DNA from: Hyphomicrobiales bacterium
GTDB taxonomy: Bacteria; Pseudomonadota; Alphaproteobacteria; Rhizobiales; JAJFHB01
Direction of reading: 5' to 3'
Length of the DNA: 64,000 nt
Assembly: GCA_021775755.1 (NCBI GenBank)
Contig: JAJFHE010000048.1
Coordinates: forward strand, 31,230 to 95,229
Positions 25,535 to 32,608 of this stretch are shown here, one piece after another. Position numbers and translations under genes: made by a program. The notes beneath the pieces are model-generated. The model searched no databases and had not been told where the DNA came from. It worked only from the letters and a program-made list of their open reading frames with translations. Position 1 is the stretch's first letter, and every line of letters begins with the position of its first letter.

Positions 25535-26976
25535 GTGCCGCCGCCTTGCGTTTCGAGCACCCGGGTTTCGTCTTTTCGATCAGTGGTTTCGAGGTAGGTT
25601 TTGAGAAGCAGATTCTGCGCTGAAACCATGCGGTAGTCTGCGGAACCGCGCATATCGGTCATCGGTGTGTAGTCGCTCTCCAGTGCCACCATTGCGGCGC
25701 GGATGATCTCTTCGGTCCACTCGGCACCTTCCAGCACCGCTTCCGCCGCGCCGGCCCGTTTGGGCGTTCCGGCCATGCCGCCATAGCAGATGCGCACATC
25801 GCGGGCAGTACCGTCCTTGAGCGAAAATGCAAACGCGGCGCACACCGCGGAGATGTCCTGATCGAATCGCTTGGTGAGTTTGTAGCAGCGGAACCGGCGG
25901 CCCTCCGGCAGTAACGGCACACGCACCGCTTCGACGAATTCGCCCACCTGTCGATCCTGCCTGCCATATTCGATGAAGTAATCTTCCAGCGGCAACGTGC
26001 GACGCACGGAGCCACGGCGCAGCGTAAGCTCTGCACCAAGCGCGATCAGCGCCGGCGGCAGATCGCCGATCGGGGATCCGTTGGCGATGTTGCCGCACAC
26101 GGTAGCCGCATTGCGGATTTGCAGCGAGGCGAAGCGGCGGATGAGTTCGCCAAGATCGCCGAAGTGTTCACCCAGAACGGCGTGCGCGTCGGCAATCGTC
26201 ACGCCGGCGCCGATGGAAACATGTCCGTCCGCCACGTCGATGGTGGTGAGGTCCGAGGCTTTGCCGAGAGAGATCAGGTGCACCAGATCGCGGTGCTGCT
26301 TGGTGACCCACAGTCCGACATCCGTCAGCCCGGAAATTATGAGGGCGTCCGGATACTGCTCATATAACTCGGCCAGTTCGTCGCCACTCGCGGGGGCATG
26401 AAACCGCCGCCCCTTTCCCGATATCGTTACGGCCTCGCCGGCCCAGGCGTTCAGCGTATCGCTGGCATCAGCGGGCACAGGGGCAGGCCGATCGCCCATG
26501 CGATCGCCCGCATCGAGGATCGGACCGTAGCCGGTGCAGCGGCAAAGGTTCCCGGCAAGGATGTCCTTCAACTCCGAGCGAGCGGGTTTTTCGCCGTTGA
26601 TGCTTTGTGCGTAGAGCGACATGACGAAGCCCGGCGTACAAAATCCGCATTGCGACGCGTGCGTATCGCACAGGGCATCCTGGACGGGATGCAGGGTGCC
26701 GTCGGCCTGCGCAAGATCCTCGACGGTCAGGAGCTGCTTGCCGTCGAGCGTCGGCACAAACTGAATGCAGGAGTTCACGGCCTTGTAGCGCATGCCGTCG
26801 GGACCGGGTTCGCCGATCACCACCGTGCAGGCGCCGCAATCGCCCTCCGCACAACCCTCCTTGGTGCCCATGCGACGTTCGACTTCTCGCAGATAGCGCA
26901 GGACGGTGAGCGTCGGATCGACGCTTTCAAGCTCCCGCGTTTCATTGCCCAGCAAAAATCGAACGCCGTCGCGCAT
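25531..26976 (-). CDS. xdhA: Xanthine dehydrogenase, Fe-S/FAD subunit
   Basis: The 481-aa electron-transfer subunit taking electrons from the molybdenum centre through two [2Fe-2S] clusters to FAD and NAD. The first cluster is C-A-E-G-D-C-G-A-C plus a later Cys (N-S-C-I-Q-F); the second is C-G-F-C-T-P-G-F with C-R-C-T-G-Y. A FAD-binding domain follows with N-I-A-N-G-S-P-I-G-D-L-P-P near residue 296, then the C-terminal flavoprotein domain. The start overlaps the uraH stop by a single base (TGATG). No anomalies seen. Confidence 0.95.
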   Translation of the reverse strand: MRDGVRFLLGNETRELESVDPTLTVLRYLREVERRMGTKEGCAEGDCGACTVVIGEPGPDGMRYKAVNSCIQFVPTLDGKQLLTVEDLAQADGTLHPVQDALCDTHASQCGFCTPGFVMSLYAQSINGEKPARSELKDILAGNLCRCTGYGPILDAGDRMGDRPAPVPADASDTLNAWAGEAVTISGKGRRFHAPASGDELAELYEQYPDALIISGLTDVGLWVTKQHRDLVHLISLGKASDLTTIDVADGHVSIGAGVTIADAHAVLGEHFGDLGELIRRFASLQIRNAATVCGNIANGSPIGDLPPALIALGAELTLRRGSVRRTLPLEDYFIEYGRQDRQVGEFVEAVRVPLLPEGRRFRCYKLTKRFDQDISAVCAAFAFSLKDGTARDVRICYGGMAGTPKRAGAAEAVLEGAEWTEEIIRAAMVALESDYTPMTDMRGSADYRMVSAQNLLLKTYLETTDRKDETRVLETQGGGT

Positions 26977-27329
26977 CAGCTCCCCCGGTACGTCGAATAG
27001 CCGAAGGGGGAAATCAGAAGCGGGACGTGGTAATGCGCCCCGGCATCGGCGATGCCGAACTCGATGACGACGTTATCCAGAAACTTCGGATTGGGCAGAT
27101 CGAGGCCAAGCGCGTCGAAATAGGCGCCGGCGCTGAATGTCAACCGGTAGCGGCCAGTCTGAAAGGCCGTTTCGTCGAGCAGCGGCCCGTCGCACCGCCC
27201 GTCGTCGTTTGTCACGACGCTGCAGATCGTAACCGGACCATCGTCGGCAATGTGCTCAAGGGTTATGCGTAACCCCTTCGCCGGAGACCCGTGAGCCGTG
27301 TCCAGCACGTGGGTCGTCAACCTTCCCAT
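26976..27329 (-). CDS. uraH: 5-Hydroxyisourate hydrolase (transthyretin-like)
   Basis: Hydrolyses 5-hydroxyisourate, the PuuD product, to OHCU. The 117-aa product has the full HIUase signature: N-terminal [11 protein letters not shown] with catalytic His, an Arg in the middle strand, and the C-terminal [19 protein letters not shown]. No signal peptide, so it is cytoplasmic. First gene of the uraH-xdhABC-guaD-transporter unit. It is divergent from uraD, whose product acts next, across a 211-base regulatory gap. Confidence 0.95.
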   Translation of the reverse strand: MGRLTTHVLDTAHGSPAKGLRITLEHIADDGPVTICSVVTNDDGRCDGPLLDETAFQTGRYRLTFSAGAYFDALGLDLPNPKFLDNVVIEFGIADAGAHYHVPLLISPFGYSTYRGS

Positions 27330-27440
27330 GGCGTCGCTTCCACCTGATGTTGGACCGCCGGTTCAGCTCATGCGTCCGGGGTTTTTGTTATCCGCACACG
27401 GTGACACCGCCGAGCGCGGTTTGCTAGAGCCTGCGGTTTC

Positions 27441-27487
27441 GAAACACTTTTTACATTTTCTTGAAAATAGCGCCGTTTATCAAGAAA
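27441..27487. promoter_or_regulatory. Operator-like element in the uraH/uraD divergent promoter region
   Basis: The A+T-rich core of the 211-base gap (27330-27540) contains GAAACACTTT at 27441, then the inverted repeat ATTTTC-TT-GAAAAT at 27455-27468. The combination nearly repeats the element at 11890-11915 upstream of puuD. A second pair of arms, TTTCTTGA at 27457 and TCAAGAAA at 27480, forms a longer inverted repeat with a 15-base spacer. Location between two genes of consecutive pathway steps makes a purine-responsive operator likely. Confidence 0.55.
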
Positions 27488-27540
27488 TACAAAAAATGCT
27501 AAAAGCCGTTGTGGAGCTCTTCCCGCAGCGAAAGCAGACC

Positions 27541-28080
27541 ATGCCCGACAAGAACGAATCCTTCTCACCCGCGCCAACCGCGCTCTCGCGCGCGGCCTTT
27601 GTCGCGCAATTCGGCGGAGTCTACGAACATTCCCCGTGGATCGCGGAACAGCTGTGGGACAAGGGAATCGACACGGCGCATGACGGTGTGGCGGGGCTGC
27701 ATGAAGGATTGCAGGGCATTCTGGCTAAAGCATCGCGCGATGAGCAGCTTGCCCTGATCCGTGCTCACCCCGACCTTGCCGGCAAGGCGGCGGTGCGCGG
27801 CGAGCTGACGGAGGATTCGCGCTCCGAACAAGCCGGCGCCGGGCTCGACGAGTGCAGCACGGAGGAATTCGCGCACTTCCAGGAACTCAACGCCGCCTAC
27901 AAGGAAAAGTTCGGCTTCCCCTACATACTTGCTGTCCGCGGCCGGCACCGCAGCGCCATCCTTGAAAACTTCGAAGCACGCATCGGTAACGACCCGGACA
28001 CTGAGTTCACAGAAGCGTTGCGCCAGATCAACCGCATCGCCCTGCTGCGCCTGACGGAAATTGCGGCTTCGAGCAGCTAG
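27541..28080 (+). CDS. uraD: OHCU decarboxylase
   Basis: Decarboxylates 2-oxo-4-hydroxy-4-carboxy-5-ureidoimidazoline stereospecifically to (S)-allantoin. The all-helical 179-aa protein shows the family landmarks F-V-A-Q-F-G-G-V-Y-E-H-S-P-W near residue 20, the catalytic-His region L-I-R-A-H-P-D-L-A-G-K near 75, and F-G-F-P-Y-I-L-A-V-R-G near 124. ATG 27541 is chosen. An in-frame ATG at 27496 would extend it by 15 residues into the regulatory region. No good Shine-Dalgarno sequence precedes either, so the start is the uncertain part. Confidence 0.92.
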   Translation: MPDKNESFSPAPTALSRAAFVAQFGGVYEHSPWIAEQLWDKGIDTAHDGVAGLHEGLQGILAKASRDEQLALIRAHPDLAGKAAVRGELTEDSRSEQAGAGLDECSTEEFAHFQELNAAYKEKFGFPYILAVRGRHRSAILENFEARIGNDPDTEFTEALRQINRIALLRLTEIAASSS

Positions 28081-28084
28081 CGCC

Positions 28085-28972
28085 CTAACCCGCGCGATCC
28101 AGTTCCTCGGCCCGTGCGATGAGGCGTTGCGCGTTGGTGTAGATGGGTACTTCGATTAGCGATCCGTCGAGTTCGACACGGCCCAGCCCCCGAGCCTGGG
28201 CAGCCTCGAACGCTTCGACGACGCGGCGGGCACGCACAACCTCGTCCTGCGTCGGTGTCAGCACATGATTGATGACCGCGGCGTGTGACGTGGAGACGGC
28301 GCTTTTCGCCTTATACCCGAGGCGCTTTGCCCAGAATGTATCGCGCTCGACGCCGGCCTCGTCCGACCAGGTATAAGGGCAGTCGACAGCAAGCGTTCCA
28401 GAGGCGACGCATTCGACGAGGAACCTCTGGCGCGCATAGGCGAGTTCGACGCCGTCCGGCGCCCGTTCCGCGCCAAGGTCAGCGGCAAGGTCCTCCGCCG
28501 CCATGAGGCAGCCAACGGTTCGGGCGCTGGCGCGCGCGATGTCTCCGGTCTGCACCAGGCCGCGGGCAAACTCAATATTCGGGAGGAGCGCGGTTGAACC
28601 GACCGATAGCCCGTAGTCGCGCTCAAACCGCAACACCGCCGCTTCGAGTTCAACAACATGCTCCGGTTCGGCAACCTTGGGCAGGGCCACAACGTCCGGC
28701 GCGCCGCGCATTACGGCGGCGAGATCGTCCATGCCTTCGCCATCGAGCGGATTGACACGCACCGCTGCAACGGCACCCGCCGCGCGCCAGGCATCATAGA
28801 GGTCGCGCGCCAGCTCCCTGGCCTTCGGGCGCAGGTCTGGAGGCGTGAAATCCTCCAGTTCATGGATCAACACATCCGCGCCGCTAGCGGGCGCCGACGC
28901 AAGACCCTCCTCCTCCGCACCGTTGAGAAACAACCAGGAACGGCAGAGATGGACGGGGCGGGACATGGACAT
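28085..28972 (-). CDS. HpcH/HpaI aldolase-citrate lyase (CitE-like) family protein
   Basis: A 295-aa TIM-barrel lyase of the CitE/malyl-CoA lyase class. The Mg-binding Glu and Asp appear as P-N-I-E-F-A-R-G near residue 130 and M-A-A-E-D-L-A-A-D-L near 155. An early A-D-V-L-I-H-E-L-E-D block (usually I-x-D-L-E-D) and R-V-N-P-L-D-G-E-G are also present. ATG 28972 is preferred; GTAGGAGA lies ten bases upstream. Relatives condense or split malyl-CoA, citramalyl-CoA or beta-methylmalyl-CoA. Since neighbouring purine degradation yields glyoxylate, a glyoxylate-consuming or -releasing reaction is attractive but unproven. Convergent with uraD, four bases apart. Confidence 0.78.
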   Translation of the reverse strand: MSMSRPVHLCRSWLFLNGAEEEGLASAPASGADVLIHELEDFTPPDLRPKARELARDLYDAWRAAGAVAAVRVNPLDGEGMDDLAAVMRGAPDVVALPKVAEPEHVVELEAAVLRFERDYGLSVGSTALLPNIEFARGLVQTGDIARASARTVGCLMAAEDLAADLGAERAPDGVELAYARQRFLVECVASGTLAVDCPYTWSDEAGVERDTFWAKRLGYKAKSAVSTSHAAVINHVLTPTQDEVVRARRVVEAFEAAQARGLGRVELDGSLIEVPIYTNAQRLIARAEELDRAG

Positions 28973-29051
28973 CAAGGCGGGGTCTCCTACATAGTCGGTT
29001 TCGAACAATAGAGCGGTTCAGGTCCGGACGGAAGGAAACGACATCGCGCGG

Positions 29052-30494
29052 GTGGTGACAAAGACATGTCGCGCCGGAGAGTATCGCGGGTTCATGGCCG
29101 CCATCGTGCTCGCCGTGTTGCCCGTTACGGCTGCGCCCGCGCAACAGTTCGACCGGGCAGAACCCGGTGAAGCGCGTCCCGGCGGCACGGCGACTTCGGC
29201 ATTTGCGGAAATCGACGCGAACGCGTTTTCGCATCCCTCCGGGAATCTCGGCGCGGCGCGGCGTCTCGATTTTGAGATCGGCAACCGCATATTCGGCCGC
29301 GTGTGGGAGCCGGCCCCGTCGGCGTCGGAAAGCACCGATGGTCTGGGCCCACTCTATAACGCACGCTCATGCCGGCGCTGTCACATCCGCGACGGCCGTG
29401 GGCACCCTCCCGCATCGCGCGAGGACGATGCGATATCGATGATACTGCTTCTGAGCGTGCCGTCACCGGATGCAGACCAAACGACGCCCGAACCGACCTA
29501 CGGCGCGCAGCTGCAGGATTTTGCGATTGCCGGCCACACACCGGAAGGCCGGATCGCGGTGACTTACAGCGAACGGCACGTGCAGCTCTCCAACGGCGAG
29601 ACCGTTTCGCTAAGGGCGCCGGCATACGCAGTCGCCGACGCAGGCTACGGGCCGCTTTCACCGGGCACGATGACGTCGCCGCGCGTGGCAAATCAAATGA
29701 TCGGCCTTGGCCTTCTTGAGGCAATCGATGCGGCGGAGATCGAAGCGCTTGCAGATCCCACAGATGGCGATGACGATGGCATTTCGGGACGCGCGGCCCG
29801 GGTTTGGGACGGCGAACGGGGCGCACAAACGCTCGGACGCTTCGGGTGGAAGGCCGGCCAGCCATCGGTCCGCGCGCAAACGGTGGCCGCCCTGTCCCGC
29901 GATATCGGACTTTCGACGTCCATTCTGCCAACACCGAGCGGCGATTGCACCGAGCACCAGTCCGAATGCCTTTCAGCACCCACCGGCAATACGCAGCGCC
30001 TTGGAGCTGCCGAAGTTTCCAACGAGGCGCTTGCGTTCGTGTTGTTTTATGCGCGCAACCTCGCGGTTCCACCACGCCGCAATGCCGATGAACCGGACAT
30101 CCTCGAAGGCAAGCGGCTGTTTCATGAAAGCGGCTGCGCTGCCTGTCACAGGCCACGGTTCGAAACACTTGAAGATTACCCGCAGCGCGAACTCGCCGGC
30201 CAAACCATTTGGCCCTACACGGACCTTCTTCTGCACGACATGGGTGAAGGGCTTGCAGACAGTCGTCCGGAAGGATCGGCGTCAGGGCGCGAATGGCGGA
30301 CGCCGCCACTTTGGGGTATCGGCCTCACGAATACCGTAAACGGCCATACACTTTATCTGCATGACGGCCGGGCACGTTCGCTGCTGGAAGCCATTCTGTG
30401 GCATGGCGGTGAAGCGGTGACCGCAAGGCAGAACGTCATTGATATGACCGGCGAAGAGCGCGATCGCCTGATCGAATTTGTGAGCTCATTATGA
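29052..30494 (+). CDS. Di-heme cytochrome oxidoreductase (thiol-oxidoreductase-like, DUF1111)
   Basis: A periplasmic di-heme protein of up to 480 aa. Two c-type heme sites are visible, S-C-R-R-C-H near residue 113 and G-C-A-A-C-H near 363, as in the MauG-like DUF1111 family. The N-terminus carries an export signal (A-A-I-V-L-A-V-L-P-V-T-A-A-P-A). The start is either GTG 29052 or ATG 29094; neither has a clearly superior ribosome site. It overlaps the downstream imelysin gene by four bases. In many bacteria this pairing is part of an iron-regulated imelysin locus, so iron acquisition is the likely context. The usual first imelysin (irpA) gene is not present here. Confidence 0.85.
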   Translation: MVTKTCRAGEYRGFMAAIVLAVLPVTAAPAQQFDRAEPGEARPGGTATSAFAEIDANAFSHPSGNLGAARRLDFEIGNRIFGRVWEPAPSASESTDGLGPLYNARSCRRCHIRDGRGHPPASREDDAISMILLLSVPSPDADQTTPEPTYGAQLQDFAIAGHTPEGRIAVTYSERHVQLSNGETVSLRAPAYAVADAGYGPLSPGTMTSPRVANQMIGLGLLEAIDAAEIEALADPTDGDDDGISGRAARVWDGERGAQTLGRFGWKAGQPSVRAQTVAALSRDIGLSTSILPTPSGDCTEHQSECLSAPTGNTQRLGAAEVSNEALAFVLFYARNLAVPPRRNADEPDILEGKRLFHESGCAACHRPRFETLEDYPQRELAGQTIWPYTDLLLHDMGEGLADSRPEGSASGREWRTPPLWGIGLTNTVNGHTLYLHDGRARSLLEAILWHGGEAVTARQNVIDMTGEERDRLIEFVSSL

Positions 30495-31372
30495 AACGTA
30501 CGTTGCTTGGAGCCGCCACCGCTTGCGCGATGTCCGTGTCGGCTTTTCTCTTGGCGCACTCGGCTCCGGCACTGGCCGACGCCGCCACTGCCGTTCTTGC
30601 CGTCAAGGCGCATCACGTCGTACCGCGCCACGAACACCTCGCCCGCCGCACGCGGGACCTCGCCCTTCACGTTGAAGCGCTGTGTGGCACCCCCGACCAG
30701 CTACATCTCGACGCCGCACGCCATGCCGCGGCCGATGCCTGGCTCGCCTGGATCGGCACCCGTCCTCTCTCCGGCAGTGCGGCGGCTACCGTGGCCCGCC
30801 CGGACCCGGTCGACTTCGACGCTCTCGGCACGCTGCTTCACGGGGACGAGGTTGCCGCCTGGGGAAAAAGCGACCATTGCGATACCGCCCTTGGGAGTAC
30901 TCAGGAATTGCAAAGCGTGACGAGCGACCTGTTTGTCGCGTCGGTCGAGTTCCTGCCCGCAGACGATGAGGCCTGGCTCGCCGGCTTCAGATCGGACCTT
31001 GCCGCGGAGTTCACTCACACGCTGGCGGCCATCGAAAAGATCTCCGGAGAGATCGCCGGCGAACCGGATTCGGAAACAGTTGCGTGGCGCTCGGATCTTG
31101 GCGTCTCGGCCCTGCGCCCGGCAATCGTCGCGGCATGGGAACTGACCGATGCGCAGGCCGGCAGGCCGGGGCTGTCTTCGCTTCTTGACCCGGAAACGCA
31201 ATTGCGCCTTCGCAACGCCACGGCTCCAGCCGGCTCTTCAACGCTCGTCAACGATATTGACCGTGTCCTTGCCCTCGCTGCGAAGCTTGGCAGCGAACGG
31301 ACACGGCTCGCACTCCTGGCATCGGTCGCGGTGAAAATTACGCTGATCCGCGACGCCCTCGCCACAGAATAA
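30491..31372 (+). CDS. Imelysin-family (IrpA-like) periplasmic protein
   Basis: A 293-aa helical exported protein with a clear signal peptide (M-K-R-T, hydrophobic core, cleavage near A-L-A-D at residue 30). The N-terminal H-H-V-V-P-R-H-E-H-L and later A-L-G-T-L-L-H-G-D-E segments match the imelysin fold. The usual G-x-H-x-x-E motif, expected just before the L-L-H-G block, is not there. That is common for the second imelysin paralogue in such loci. It is coupled to the di-heme oxidoreductase by a four-base overlap. Probable role: periplasmic iron or heme handling. Confidence 0.78.
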   Translation: MKRTLLGAATACAMSVSAFLLAHSAPALADAATAVLAVKAHHVVPRHEHLARRTRDLALHVEALCGTPDQLHLDAARHAAADAWLAWIGTRPLSGSAAATVARPDPVDFDALGTLLHGDEVAAWGKSDHCDTALGSTQELQSVTSDLFVASVEFLPADDEAWLAGFRSDLAAEFTHTLAAIEKISGEIAGEPDSETVAWRSDLGVSALRPAIVAAWELTDAQAGRPGLSSLLDPETQLRLRNATAPAGSSTLVNDIDRVLALAAKLGSERTRLALLASVAVKITLIRDALATE

Positions 31373-31594
31373 TGGGTTCGGCAACGGCAAAGCGCCGTCA
31401 GAGCCAACCAGAACCCGCTCTGCTCCCCGCGCTTCCATCCGCCGCAGCCCTTTAAGCCTGTCACGGCCAACGGCGATATTGCCGGGACGCTCAAGATCGG
31501 CGTAACCTCACGCCGATAAACAGCGGCCTCCAGGAACCGGGAGCCCGCAAATTGCACAAGGGATCAACCCCTTGGCCGAGGGAGCAGAACCAAC

Positions 31595-32593
31595 GTGACC
31601 GGACAAGGCCGTATCATCATCGACTGCCTTCAGTACTGCAACTGGTCGCGGGAGATCTTTGAAGAGATGCGGGCCGGCGGTGTCAGCGCCGTGCACGTGA
31701 CGATCTGCTACCACGAGCAGTTCCGCGAGACCGTCACCAATATCGAGCAGTGGAACCGGTGGTTTCAGCAACACGGCGACCTCATTGTTCCAGGCCGCAC
31801 CGCCGACGACGTGCGTGCCGCCCATGAAAGCGGCCGCACCGCGATCATCTTCGGCTTCCAGAACTGCTCGCCGATCGAAGACGACGTCGGACTGATTGAA
31901 ATCGTGCACCAACTCGGCGCGCGCTTCATGCAGCTGTCCTACAATAATCAGAGCTTGCTCGCGACCGGGTGCTATGAAGCGGAAGACCCGGGCATCACGC
32001 GCTTCGGCAAGCAGGCGATCGGGGAAATGAACCGTGTTGGCCTGGTCATCGACATGTCGCACTCCGCAGAGCGCTCAACGCTTGAGGCGATCGAGTTGTC
32101 GCAGCGCCCCATCGCCATCACGCATGCCAACCCGGCGTTCTGGCACCCCGCCCTTCGCAACAAGTCCGACGACGTTCTGAAAGCGCTGGGCGCGAGCGGT
32201 GGTATGCTCGGTTTCAGCCTCTATCCGTTCCATTTGAAAAACACCACCGAGTGCCGCCTCGATGAGTTCTGTTCGATGATCGCCGACACCGCCGATCTCA
32301 TGGGGCTCGACAATATCGGCATCGGCACCGATCTGGTGCAGGGCCATGGCAATGAGGTGGTTGAATGGATGCGCAACGGCCGCTGGTCGCTCGACATGGA
32401 TTTCGGCGAGGGTTCGAAAGACAATGCGGGCTGGCCCGATCCTCTACCATGGTTCGGCGGGAACCGGGACTTCGGCAACATCGTGGAGGGCTTGCGTGCC
32501 AAAGGCTTCACGGAAACGGACATTGACAAAGTGATGGGCGGCAACTGGCTAAAGTTCTACGAAACATCTTTCGGGCCGCAGGAAAAAGCGTAG
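31595..32593 (+). CDS. Membrane dipeptidase (M19)-like protein with incomplete metal site
   Basis: A 332-aa TIM-barrel protein of the renal dipeptidase family without a signal peptide, so probably cytoplasmic. The two late His ligands are kept (V-I-D-M-S-H-S near residue 155 and I-T-H-A-N-P near 176), as is the late Asp (G-I-G-T-D). The N-terminal H-x-D pair is replaced by D-C-L-Q-Y-C-N-W, and the bridging Glu by Gln in F-G-F-Q-N-C-S. A standard two-zinc dipeptidase is therefore unlikely. It uses GTG 31595 as start and heads a four-gene plus-strand unit with a 578-aa unknown, a DUF3726-like protein and an Fe-S protein. Similar M19-like genes accompany dimethylglycine/betaine catabolic loci. 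Confidence 0.78.
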   Translation: MTGQGRIIIDCLQYCNWSREIFEEMRAGGVSAVHVTICYHEQFRETVTNIEQWNRWFQQHGDLIVPGRTADDVRAAHESGRTAIIFGFQNCSPIEDDVGLIEIVHQLGARFMQLSYNNQSLLATGCYEAEDPGITRFGKQAIGEMNRVGLVIDMSHSAERSTLEAIELSQRPIAITHANPAFWHPALRNKSDDVLKALGASGGMLGFSLYPFHLKNTTECRLDEFCSMIADTADLMGLDNIGIGTDLVQGHGNEVVEWMRNGRWSLDMDFGEGSKDNAGWPDPLPWFGGNRDFGNIVEGLRAKGFTETDIDKVMGGNWLKFYETSFGPQEKA

Positions 32594-32608
32594 GGAGCGC
32601 GAGCGATC

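Noticed and set aside
31438..31510. Short minus-strand frame reading like a gene remnant (R-L-K-G-L-R-R-M-E-A-R-G) in the gap after the imelysin gene
   Set aside because: Only about 45 codons, bounded by a stop upstream and by antisense imelysin sequence downstream; no family could be assigned.
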